Shown here piece by piece: positions 1 through 9,300 of a DNA stretch of 64,000 nucleotides (the stretch's first letter is position 1; the number at the start of each line of letters is the position of its first letter). The stretch is from Pseudomonas sp. (GTDB lineage Bacteria > Pseudomonadota > Gammaproteobacteria > Pseudomonadales > Pseudomonadaceae). The stretch lies in contig NZ_JAGIBG010000012.1 of NCBI RefSeq assembly GCF_017744435.1, positions 1 to 64,000 on the forward strand, in the 5' to 3' direction. Made by a program: the position numbers and the translations under genes. The notes below the pieces were generated by a model. It was not told the origin of the DNA and made no database searches. It saw only the letters and a program-made list of their open reading frames with translations.

Positions 1-18
1 CCCTAGGGGACGCCAAAT

Positions 19-94
<76 letters not shown>

Positions 95-180
95 GTTTAA
101 ATACTGTGGCGTTCGCACGGTGCAGTGGTGGTAAGGGTCGTAAAGGTGCCTTACGCCGATTAGCGGTAAAGTTTCAAATT

Positions 181-256
<76 letters not shown>

Positions 257-264
257 AACAAAGA

Positions 265-297
265 AAACGCCACTCTCTCGAGTGGCGTTTTTTTTTG
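265..297 (+). terminator. Rho-independent terminator after tRNA-Gly pair
   Basis: Stem AACGCCACTC / GAGTGGCGTT with a short loop and a run of nine T residues directly after it. It ends the tRNA transcript. An A-rich stretch on the other side means it could also stop leftward transcription from the gene ending at 309. Confidence 0.9.
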
Positions 298-308
298 CCT
301 CAGATTTG

Positions 309-1856
309 CTATGACGCCGTGTCCACCAACGTGGCGTCGACGCTCGGAAATTTCAGCCAGCTGGTCTTGTCGTCGAACGTCACCTGTACATGAATACGGA
401 ACTGGTAACGGTGCGCAAGCTTCTGCAGCTCGGCCTTGGCGAGCGTACCAAGGGTGATCGGCCCAGTCTCGGCGGGCACTTTCATTTCGTTGGCAATTGG
501 CAGGGTCAACGTACGGTTCACATCACTTCGATCCGTGCCTTCGATCCAGGCGCTGACGAACTGTGATGTCGCCATGTGCGTCCATGATCCCAGCGTGAAG
601 GTGGCGGCTGTGCCGAGTTTTTCCAGGTTCAGCAGGCCGTTGTCGATCGAATCGGACTGCACGTATGGCAGGCCAGTCAGCCAGGAAACGCTGGTGCGAT
701 GGATCTGCGACGGTTTCTCGCCGATGACGCCAACCTGGTAGTGCACTTCAACAACCTTGCCCATGTGCGGCGCGATGTAGGCCTTGGGAATGTGGTACTC
801 CCTCGCGCCGGGGCTTACCGGAGTGTCGGTCTGGTACGCATGGGCAGTGCCGGGCTCGCCCCAGTACACAGTGGTAACGGCCCCTTCCACCACCGCGTCG
901 GCCGGTATCACCACGGTTGCGCCATTGGCGGCGTCCACCGGTTTGAGGCTGCTGGCAAACGCATTGCCGGAGGCTTCCTTGACCGTGGGTGGCGTTCTGG
1001 CGGTGACGGGAGTGCCTTTGAAGTTCAGGGCGACGCTCATCGAGCGTTGTACTGCCGTGCCGGCATAGTCGTGCACTTCATAGCGCGGGAAGTGCATGCC
1101 GCTGCTGGACTGGCGGATGAAGTCTGCCGGGAACACCAGCTGCAATGGCTTGCCCAGATGTGCTTTTTTCAGGTCCAGGCGGCCCACCAGGTCCTTGCCG
1201 GCAGGGTTCTGGCTCCAATACCACTGGACCACGTCGCCGACTGCTGCGCCCAGGTAAGGCAGGGTCTCGCCCTCGAAGCCGGGGGGGACTTCATCGTCAC
1301 GCAATGGGGGGAGTGCACCCACCAGCTGCTGATCATTGTTCTGGAGGTAGGCATCAGTGAGTTCATCGTTCGGGACGGGAGGATTGAAGCGGAGCAAGGG
1401 CTCCTCTCCCAGAGAGGGCGGGGTTCTGTCGATGCTGAACAGCAGATCTCCCGACGGGGTCACGTCACCGTTGAACAACGTGACTTCGTAGTACAGCTTG
1501 TGCCGGCCATCCAGCAGATAGCGCGTCGGTATCTCGACGAACAGGTCGTCATCCGGGATATAGGCTGTCCATTGTTTGCTGGCGACCGGGGTCTTGATGG
1601 CCGCCTTGCCGTCAGCGGCATCGAACACCGGCTCCATGAACAATTCCAGGCCTTCCGGGTCTTCTTCCGATGGATCGGAAAACGCCCATCTGGAAAACTC
1701 CACCCGCAGCGGGGTGAAGGTGGCATTGAACGGCAGCTGGTTGCTCCGCCCGTCTTCAATGTCTGGGAGCAGGGCGGGGATACTCGGTGGCTGGTAGGGG
1801 GCCAGTTCCAGGCGCACAGTACTGTTCTTGCCGGTAGGTGCTTTCGAGGTTGCCAT
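309..1856 (-). CDS. Ig-like repeat protein, paralogue A (function unknown)
   Basis: About 515 aa. The ATG at 1856 (MATSKAPTGKN) is preferred to an upstream in-frame start because GGAGAACC lies just before it. It has no signal peptide and no membrane segment. The protein is built from repeated beta-rich units of roughly 100 residues with motifs such as VVQWYW, TTVYWGEPG and VEVHYQV, typical of bacterial Ig-like folds. Its last 100 residues (TFTLGSWTHMA onward, ending near VDATLVD) align by eye with the end of the protein at 11546-13318, so the two are paralogues. It is the last gene of the leftward unit, 57 bases after the autotransporter gene. The role is unknown; I infer an adhesive or scaffold protein that works with the RHS proteins. 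It has no enzyme motif. Confidence 0.75.
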   Translation of the reverse strand: MATSKAPTGKNSTVRLELAPYQPPSIPALLPDIEDGRSNQLPFNATFTPLRVEFSRWAFSDPSEEDPEGLELFMEPVFDAADGKAAIKTPVASKQWTAYIPDDDLFVEIPTRYLLDGRHKLYYEVTLFNGDVTPSGDLLFSIDRTPPSLGEEPLLRFNPPVPNDELTDAYLQNNDQQLVGALPPLRDDEVPPGFEGETLPYLGAAVGDVVQWYWSQNPAGKDLVGRLDLKKAHLGKPLQLVFPADFIRQSSSGMHFPRYEVHDYAGTAVQRSMSVALNFKGTPVTARTPPTVKEASGNAFASSLKPVDAANGATVVIPADAVVEGAVTTVYWGEPGTAHAYQTDTPVSPGAREYHIPKAYIAPHMGKVVEVHYQVGVIGEKPSQIHRTSVSWLTGLPYVQSDSIDNGLLNLEKLGTAATFTLGSWTHMATSQFVSAWIEGTDRSDVNRTLTLPIANEMKVPAETGPITLGTLAKAELQKLAHRYQFRIHVQVTFDDKTSWLKFPSVDATLVDTAS

Positions 1857-1913
1857 TGACGGTTCTCCATGAAAAAGGGGAGGGCCGTTGCCGACGCTCC
1901 CCATGAACAAACA

Positions 1914-4100
1914 TCACCAGTTGTAACGCACCCCGAGATTCACGCCCCAGGGCTGCTCGAGCTTGCTGCCGTTGCTGTAGTCGAAATCGGCATGGGCACG
2001 CCATTTCTCGGCCCAGGCCAGCGCCACGCCGACGCCGACTTCGCCTCGGGAGCCGGAAAGGCTGTTGTTGAAGCGGTTGCCATTGACCTTGACCTGGTTG
2101 TCGTTGGCAAATTCGTGTACCGCGGCCACCCGCACATAGGGTTGGATCATGCGCCCGTCGGCGGCGATGATGGTACGCCCGACAGTGCTGCCCAGCTTGC
2201 CCTGCAAGGAATGCGTGTTGCTGCCTTCGGCGCGCATGCCGTTGTCCAGCTGGTAGTCCTTGCCTTCGATCAGCAGTGCCGACAGTTGCGCGAAGGGCTC
2301 GACGAAGAAGTCGTCAGCCAGTTTCAAGTGGCGACCGGTTTCCAGGGAAACACCCACACCGTGGTTGTCGTAGTCACCCTTGGTCTTCTTGCCGTCGCTC
2401 AGGCGTACGTCGGAACTGTTCTGGTAGCGGCTGAGTCGCGCCGTGGCGTCGAAGTAATAGCCATTCTGCGGGTCGAGCCAGGTACCGTAGGCGCCGACGT
2501 GGTAGCTGTCGACACTGGCCGAAGCGCCGCGGTCGAGGTTCAGGTCGGACTTGCTGTAGCCTGCGGTCACGCCGGCCAGCCAGTTGCCGTCGCCGATGGG
2601 CAATGGCGTGTCGGCACCGAACGAGAAGCCCTGCTGGACCTGCTGATAGGCCACCCCGGCGGCCGCCGAAACGTTGTACTTGTTGCCGAAGGTGCGTACC
2701 CAGCTACCGGCCTTGTTCTGGTCCAGGCGCACTTCGCCCATGCGGCTGCGCAGGCTGCCGAGCTCGCCGTACCAGATGGTCGGCGCGCTGTTGAACAGTG
2801 CCAGCACCGAGCCGGCGCCAGGGCTGACCACGCGGGGGCTCAGGTCCAGATACCAGTCATTGCCACCCTTGTTCACCAGGTCGTAGGAATAGGTGCCCAG
2901 GTCCACCGGGCCGCCTTCGAGGCTGAAGCGTGCATCGCCGCTGGCCGCATGCACCATGTGCAGGCTGCTCTCGGCCAGCGGGTCGCTGCCGCTGCTGCTG
3001 ACGCGCAAGCTGTGGTCGCCCGTGGCGCTGCCGGTGATGTCGAGGAAGTCGGCCTGGCCGCTGGCGAAATCGCCTTGCATGACGAAGGTGCCGTTGCCGG
3101 ACAGGTTGTCCACGGTCAGGGCATGGAACTCGGCTGGCTGGCCGAAGCGCACGCTGCCGCCGTCCATGGCCAGGTCGCCCAGCTTGCCATCGCCCACCAT
3201 CACCCATTGGGCGCCGCTGTCGATGGCCAGCTTGCCGACGTTGTCCAGGCGGCCGGTGAGGGTGGCGGCGTTTTCCAGGGTCACCTCGGCATTGCCTCCC
3301 GCTGCCACGGTGATGTCACCGACCAGATGCGTGTTGCTGTCGCTGACTCGCAGCGCTGCCTTGGCGGCGTCGGCCACTTCGAGCAGCACGCCATTGCTGG
3401 CGCTGAGCAGGGTACCGTTGCGTGCTTCGATCTGTGCCGACACGGCCCTTCCGGCGCCGCGGCCGACGACGATGGCCGAGCCGTCACGGCCCTCGACCAG
3501 GCTGTTGTCCAGTATCAGCGTGGCTTCGCCCGTACCGGGTGCTTCGCGCATCCGCACGCCGTTCTGGCCGCCGCTGATGGTACTGTCCTTGGCCACCAGG
3601 GTGCCATTGAAGAATTCGGCACCGACACTATTGGCATCGGTGCCTCGCAGCTCGCTGCGTTCAAGCTCGACGCGGCTTTCGTTGATCACTGCGCCCCGGT
3701 TGCCACCGTGGAAGCTGCTGTCAATGGCCCGCACCAGGGCAGCACGTCCTGTACTGTCGGCATTTGCGGTCAGGGCCCGGCCGCTGGCGATCACCGTGGT
3801 CCGGTTGAGCAGGCCGTTGCCACCTACCAGGGCGACACCGATGGCGGATTGGTTGCCTGGCTCGACCTTGGAGTCATTGAGCACCAGCGATGCGCCAGAT
3901 TCGACGTCAACGTAGAGCAGCCGGGTATCGTTACCGGTCAAGGTAGCGCCATTCATGACGCGGTAATTGTCCAGCGGCGCTCCAGGGCTGATCACGGTAT
4001 CTTTGATGATATTGGTCTGGGCCATGGCCGGTGGGGCCAGCAGTAATGCGTTGACGAGTAAAGCCAGTCGGCTCGGCTGCAGTGAGGTAGAACGAGTCAT
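1914..4100 (-). CDS. Pertactin-type autotransporter
   Basis: 728 aa, a type Va autotransporter. Residues 1-28 are a Sec signal peptide ending in PAMAQ. Residues about 30-430 are a repetitive passenger of short beta strands with many G-x-T/L-x-N turns (NGATLTGNDTRLLYVDVES and the like), as expected of a right-handed beta-helix. A pertactin-like autochaperone stretch (LSGNGTFVMQGDFASGQAD) comes near residues 330-350. The 12-strand outer membrane barrel runs from about 449 (SLRSRMGEVRLD) to the terminal aromatic residue (GVRYNW). No catalytic protease or lipase motif is visible in the passenger, so adhesin or structural display is likelier than an enzyme. It lies between two Ig-like protein genes on the same strand. 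A palindromic site lies about 105 bases upstream of its ATG. Confidence 0.92.
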   Translation of the reverse strand: MTRSTSLQPSRLALLVNALLLAPPAMAQTNIIKDTVISPGAPLDNYRVMNGATLTGNDTRLLYVDVESGASLVLNDSKVEPGNQSAIGVALVGGNGLLNRTTVIASGRALTANADSTGRAALVRAIDSSFHGGNRGAVINESRVELERSELRGTDANSVGAEFFNGTLVAKDSTISGGQNGVRMREAPGTGEATLILDNSLVEGRDGSAIVVGRGAGRAVSAQIEARNGTLLSASNGVLLEVADAAKAALRVSDSNTHLVGDITVAAGGNAEVTLENAATLTGRLDNVGKLAIDSGAQWVMVGDGKLGDLAMDGGSVRFGQPAEFHALTVDNLSGNGTFVMQGDFASGQADFLDITGSATGDHSLRVSSSGSDPLAESSLHMVHAASGDARFSLEGGPVDLGTYSYDLVNKGGNDWYLDLSPRVVSPGAGSVLALFNSAPTIWYGELGSLRSRMGEVRLDQNKAGSWVRTFGNKYNVSAAAGVAYQQVQQGFSFGADTPLPIGDGNWLAGVTAGYSKSDLNLDRGASASVDSYHVGAYGTWLDPQNGYYFDATARLSRYQNSSDVRLSDGKKTKGDYDNHGVGVSLETGRHLKLADDFFVEPFAQLSALLIEGKDYQLDNGMRAEGSNTHSLQGKLGSTVGRTIIAADGRMIQPYVRVAAVHEFANDNQVKVNGNRFNNSLSGSRGEVGVGVALAWAEKWRAHADFDYSNGSKLEQPWGVNLGVRYNW

Positions 4101-4203
4101 GAGCGCACCCTGTTCGGTATTGGGTAAACAATGTGATCCGTGACACCTCCATCGGGGTTAAGGATCGGTAGGGTGCTGAGAGTAAATTCCCTCATTTCGT
4201 GAA

Positions 4204-4225
4204 AATGTAGGAAATGCCCTACATT
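4204..4225. promoter_or_regulatory. Palindromic operator-like site upstream of autotransporter gene
   Basis: A perfect dyad with 8-base arms, AATGTAGG and CCTACATT, separated by AAATGC. It lies in the 196-bp gap before the autotransporter gene. The shape TGTARG-N6-CYTACA resembles sites of NarL/FixJ-type response regulators, and the GacA upstream box of pseudomonads (TGTAAG-N6-CTTACA) differs by one base in each arm. Which regulator binds is inference only. Confidence 0.45.
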
Positions 4226-4263
4226 AATTACCGATAAATCCTAACCTTAAAGGCATTGGGTAG

Positions 4264-4292
4264 CGGGCCGTGCCTGCCCAGGCACGGCCCTG
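4264..4292 (-). terminator. Hairpin after Ig-like protein B gene
   Basis: The GC-rich dyad GGGCCGTGCC/GGCACGGCCC lies a few bases past the stop codon of the gene ending at 4297. On the minus strand it is not followed by a clear T run, so it may be an attenuating or stabilising hairpin and not a full intrinsic terminator. It would partly separate the RHS/Ig-like unit from the autotransporter gene. Confidence 0.45.
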
Positions 4293-4296
4293 CGTT

Positions 4297-6342
4297 TTAT
4301 GATTTCCGAGGTGGCGGCAGTGGGCAGGAATCGCTGCCGGATGCCAGGCTGAGTTTGTGTTTGATCCACACGGAGCTGATCGAACCATCGTCCTTGGCGT
4401 AGCGGAACCTGGCGCGAGCCCTGATGTTGGGTGGAGCGAAGGTGGGCAGCAGACGATCCTCGTAAGGCTCGACGTGGAAGATGAAGCCATTGATGTTGCT
4501 GTCGTCCAAAGTGACAGGCCAGTCTGCGGCGGCGCCTGGCACGGGACGTTCGCCATCACTGTCGTTCGAGCCAATGTAGGGCTCCCAGAACATTCTCAGC
4601 GTGTCCCCCGCTGCAAGCTCGGAGCTGAGGTCCGGAATGCTGATCCTCAGGGAAAGCGGGCCGCCCGGGTTGTCAGGGTCGGCCAGTGAGCCGCAGTTCA
4701 GCCAGCCGCCTGGGTCGATACCTTCGAAGGCGGGTTGTGGCAGCAGCCTTTCCACCGCATCCACATTCACCAACTGCGTCACAGAGTGTTGCTCGTTGAG
4801 TGCATCCCGGCCCGCCCGGACTGTGTAGTAGACAGGCAGGACGGGGTTGTTGCCCGCCTGGTCAATGTATTTCCACGGGATTTCCACGGTGAACGGTTTG
4901 GGATCGGCAACGTCGACTTCGTACTGGGCCTCGCTGACCAGCATGCCATTCCAGTAGAAGTCGACGATGTAGCCATTCTGGATGTTGGAGAAAAGCGGGA
5001 ATGTCAGCGTGGCATTCTGGTTGATGTCGAGGCGGGTCAGCACGTTGTCCGTGTTGGATATCTTGCCGCGGATGGTGGGGGCAACCAGATCGTCATTGAC
5101 CGGATCGGGCCACGTTGGGTCCGGATCCGGCCGTTCCGGGCCGACAATGCTGAAGTCGACGTCGACATTGGTCGACAGGGCCGTATCCGGAAAGGCGACC
5201 TCGCCCCGTACTACCTGATAGCTGACCAAGGTGTCCTGCGGGCCGGCGGCAGCCGTGTATTCACCGCGCAGCACTGCCGGGGGCACATGGATGGAAATCG
5301 GGAACGGCCGGCCGGCCACGGTCTCCGGGACCAACCACGTACTGCCCCACTGCACTGCGATGCGATCGATGTCACGGGGGTTGTCATACTTTTCTATCAA
5401 TACGATTACACGCTCGATGGCATCCTTGAGGTCGATGATGTTGTCGCGTTCGGCCAGTGGCACGCGTGGCGCTTTGAGATTCTCGGGAAGCAAGCCCAGC
5501 ACCACATCCAGGGCGATGGGCAGCGACAGGCGGCTCTTGTTGCCAGCCTTGTCCCACAGGTAGTAAGCCACGAAGTAGCGGCCGTCGCCTTTGGCTCTGA
5601 TGTTCTCGGTGGGGATCAGTATCTCGCGGCCGGGAGCGACCGTGCCCTTGGCTACCGGGTCATTGAAGTCATCGCTTTCTTCGGGCCAGCTGTCGAGGAA
5701 GTAAAGCTCGTAGATATCACCTGCGGCACCGTACGGATCGTCAGGCAGTACCCCGGCTACGCCAGTGGGGTTGGTGGCGAAATAGGTTTCGTCGATGACT
5801 CGTTGCGGGAATGTCACGCCTTCGGGCTGTATATCATGGCCCCAGGGCGGCACGCTGTCGCAGATGAGCTGTCGAGCTGGGGAAAATGCAGGGCTGCCGG
5901 CGAAGTTGACGTGGCGATAGCGTACGTGCAGGGTGCCATTGGCAGGCAGTTCGTTTAGCGGGATATACATGGGGTAGGGAAAGATCGAACTGTCTACAGG
6001 CCCGTTGAATATTTCAGTTGCCACGTCCTTGTAGCCGCTATCGGTATCGCCAGTCTTGGAAAGTTGCAGGTAGATGTATTCGGTATCGCCATCTTCCGGA
6101 AGCTGGATCCAGTTCGGAATTTTAACTTCAAGTGGGTGGTTCAGGGCGTTGCGGGCCAAGGTGCCGTCGCTTTCGTCGATGATGGCGTCAACAATAACGG
6201 GCGCGAGGGCGAGTGCCGACTGTTGGCGGTTCTCTCGTTCTTTGAGGCGTGCACGTTTGGCCTGTTCGCGTTGATGGCGGAATTGGGCTCGGACTTGTTC
6301 GGCAGTTTCTCGTTGATGTGATGGTGAAACTGATCTTTTCAT
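4297..6342 (-). CDS. Ig-like repeat protein, paralogue B (function unknown)
   Basis: About 681 aa. The ATG at 6342 (MKRSVSP) follows a GAGA ribosome site; a TTG two codons upstream is less likely. The first 50 residues are very rich in Arg, Glu and Gln (a coiled-coil-like charged leader) and there is no signal peptide. The rest is a string of beta-rich Ig-like units with recurring motifs, for example YIVDFYWNGMLV, FTVEIPWKYID and VYYTVRAG. The final unit ends in a Cys- and Pro-rich tail (SCPLPPPRKS). It starts 30 bases after the RHS gene on the same strand, so it is very probably cotranscribed and works with that protein. The position right after an RHS tip would normally suit an immunity gene, but its size and repeats argue against that role. 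Function unknown. Confidence 0.75.
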   Translation of the reverse strand: MKRSVSPSHQRETAEQVRAQFRHQREQAKRARLKERENRQQSALALAPVIVDAIIDESDGTLARNALNHPLEVKIPNWIQLPEDGDTEYIYLQLSKTGDTDSGYKDVATEIFNGPVDSSIFPYPMYIPLNELPANGTLHVRYRHVNFAGSPAFSPARQLICDSVPPWGHDIQPEGVTFPQRVIDETYFATNPTGVAGVLPDDPYGAAGDIYELYFLDSWPEESDDFNDPVAKGTVAPGREILIPTENIRAKGDGRYFVAYYLWDKAGNKSRLSLPIALDVVLGLLPENLKAPRVPLAERDNIIDLKDAIERVIVLIEKYDNPRDIDRIAVQWGSTWLVPETVAGRPFPISIHVPPAVLRGEYTAAAGPQDTLVSYQVVRGEVAFPDTALSTNVDVDFSIVGPERPDPDPTWPDPVNDDLVAPTIRGKISNTDNVLTRLDINQNATLTFPLFSNIQNGYIVDFYWNGMLVSEAQYEVDVADPKPFTVEIPWKYIDQAGNNPVLPVYYTVRAGRDALNEQHSVTQLVNVDAVERLLPQPAFEGIDPGGWLNCGSLADPDNPGGPLSLRISIPDLSSELAAGDTLRMFWEPYIGSNDSDGERPVPGAAADWPVTLDDSNINGFIFHVEPYEDRLLPTFAPPNIRARARFRYAKDDGSISSVWIKHKLSLASGSDSCPLPPPRKS

Positions 6343-6372
6343 GTTCAATGTCTCTTGGAGTTATGTGGCGAA

Positions 6373-9300
6373 TTAGAGGCGTGATGTGCATATGCTTGCT
6401 ATGTCATTGAATTGCGCTTCAATTAGTTCTCTTGTGTGCATTTCAAGATTGTCTAGGGGTGTCTGGATGGCTGCTTGAGAACCCGTGGAACTAGGCAGGA
6501 AATTATTTAATTCACCAAATCTTTGATTGTTACTTGCAACCTCCGTAGCTGCAACATCGTAGAAGCCGGTTCTGTTTCTTAAGGCTTGATGAAACTTGCT
6601 TAGTACAGACCTGGGAATAACACGCCCCATTCCCTTGAAGGCATTACGCACAGGCTTTGGAATCAGGCGAGCAAGTTTCGGCAACGACTTGACCCCGGAT
6701 ACAACCCCATACCCCAATGAAAGTACCGTGGCCGCAATCCCGGTCATCATGCTGATCTTGCTCGACTCCGGGTTCTGATTGGCTACCGCGTCAAAACCAT
6801 AGGCAGTGGATGTCACGGTCAGCGCCGCAACCGTTATTGCCACAGCAGCCTTTGTGACCTTGGCGGCTGAGAAAGCGGCGGCCATCGCGGCAGTGCCTTT
6901 ACCCAAGGCCGCATACAACGGAGAGGCGGCACCGTAGGTAGCCACGGTTGCAACAGTAATGGCGAGGAACGAGAACACCACCCCCAAGCCCGCGCCGATC
7001 CAGTCCCAAGGTGTGCCGCCACCCCCTGCGCCAGCCCCTTTGTTCGGGTCATCCTCATACACTTCGCGCAACCGCCCGCTCCAGCCGATGGCGGTATGCC
7101 CGGTGGGGTCGCGAAGGTTGATCGGGTTGCCCAGGCAGTAGGCGTAACAGTTCAACCCGCCATCGTCGAACGGGCTCAGCGCATCGGGGCTGTGGAAGCG
7201 CATCAGCACCGGGTTGTAAGCGCGGTAGCCATTGCCAAGCAGGTACCAGCCGCTGTCCGCTTCCAGCGCTTCGCCGTTGTAGCCCAGGCCGCCACGCAGC
7301 GGTTTGTCCTGCACATAAGGGTGTGCACCGTAGGCGCTGTAGCTCGCTTCGCGGCGGTCTGCGGCCAGGCTTTCGGCAATCACGCTGTGGCTGGCGCTGG
7401 TCTGCCACAGCAAGGGCGGCTGGCCATCGTTGCTCTGCTGCCCCAGCGGCCAGTCGCCGTGGTAGCAGTACAGGTTTTCGACGCCACCACGTATCGCCAG
7501 GTGCAGGCGATTGCCTTCGAATAACAGCACGGTCTCTGAACCACTGGCATCCATACGGGCGAGCAGGTGGCCGAAGCCGTCATAGCGGTACCGGCTGGCC
7601 TCGACCGACAGCAGCCGGTTGCGGCTGTCGTAGCTCAAGGTCTGGCCACGCTCGTCCTTGAGCAGGTTGCCATTGGCGTCGTAGTTGAAGGTCGGGTTGC
7701 CGCTGGTACGCGCCGGGGTGTACTCGATGCGCCGCAACTGGCAGGGGTCGTTGGCTGCATGGAAGTACCTGGCCCGTTCCATCGGAGAGTCATCGGCATA
7801 CTGGGTGACGGTAAGGCTGATATTGTCGTAGGCGTCCAGTGTGAAGATCTGCGATTTGATTGGGCGACCCAATTCGTTGCGGGGGGCCTGCGGACCTGTG
7901 CAAGCGTGGTTATTCAGACGGCTACGAGCGTCGTAGGCGAAGGTTTCCTCCAGCAGGGCGTGGTCACCTTCGCTCAGTTGGCGACGCTTCAGCAGATTGT
8001 CAGGGCCCCACTCCTGGGTCTGCTTGCGCTGCGCAAGGCCGTTCTGATTCCAGGTCCTGCAGATTTCGCGGCTGCGGTGGTCGTAGGTGAATAGCGTCTG
8101 CAGGCTACTGTTGCTGCTGCGGTCAAGGGTGGTGGTGCGCCATTGCCGACCGAAATCATCATATTCGTGCCTGACTTCCAGCGCCCCTTGTTCCGTGGTT
8201 TGCACCCGGCCATAGCTGTCGTACGTGCTTCGAGTGACGATGGTGTCGGCCTCGTTCTTTGTTTCCAGCAGGCGATCATCCAGCGAGCTGACGTACTTGC
8301 GCGATTTTTGCGTGCCGCTGGGCCGGTCGTGCCAATGCTCGGCGATCACCTGATTGGCCAGGTTGTAGTCGTAGCTGCGACCGCTGTCGGTGTTGTTGGC
8401 GTTGGTCAGACGGGCGCTCACGTCATTGAATGCAAAGGTGTCGCGACCTTCGACGGTGGTAGTGGCGGTGGGCTCCGTGGTCAGCGCCAGTTCGTAGTCG
8501 AACAGTGTCGACACGCCCGCTGCATTGATGTGCTCCCGCGGCTGGGTTTCGCCCTGGTGGTAGCGCCAGTGCTCGGTACGTGGGCCTGTGCGGGTAATGC
8601 TCAAGCGGTCGAGGCCGTCGTAATGACGCAGGCCGATTTCGCTGCTGGGTTCATTACTGTTGACCGGGAACACCCAGATGCTGGTGGCCAGTTCTGCCTG
8701 GGTATGACGGGCGTAACTGCGCTCAATACGGGTACGGTCAGGCAGCAGTGTACTGGTCAAGCGCCCGAAGCCATCGTAGCTGTGGTGCGTGGAGTAGTTA
8801 CGCTCATCCACTTCACGGGTGCAGTTGCCCAGGCCGTCGTAGGCGTAGGTGCGCAGGGTGACTTGCTCGCCCTTGTCGTCCAGCGCGAGCATGCGTTGCG
8901 GTTTCTCGAACAGGTTCTGCCAGGTCTGCGACCAGTCGCTGACTTGCGCGTCTTTGCCCGTCCCGACCTGAAGCCAGGTGGTGATCAACGGGCCATTCGG
9001 GTGTTCACGGCTGCCGAGGGGGTCGACTTCCTGATACGCGCGAACGGCCTTGGCGCTGATCTGCGCGTCATCCACGCCGATGGGGCCGATGGTGCAGCAT
9101 GGCTCGCCCCAGTCGTCGTACTCGAAGTGCTGGGTCAGTGCGCGTTCACCCTGGCTGTTCAGCCAGTCGTAACGGGTTTCCGAGGCACGCTGGCCGCGCC
9201 CGTCATAGCGAATCACATGGGTGGTGTGCAGGCGTTCCGGGTAGCCTTCGTAGACATTGCTGCGCGCTTCGCTGACCACCCGTGCAAGCCCATCGAGCAG

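Noticed and set aside
1869..4046. Plus-strand 725-codon open frame opposite the autotransporter
   Set aside because: Antisense of a well-supported autotransporter with signal peptide and barrel; the product has no domain, is Val/Ala/Gly/His-rich and looks like GC-driven shadow.
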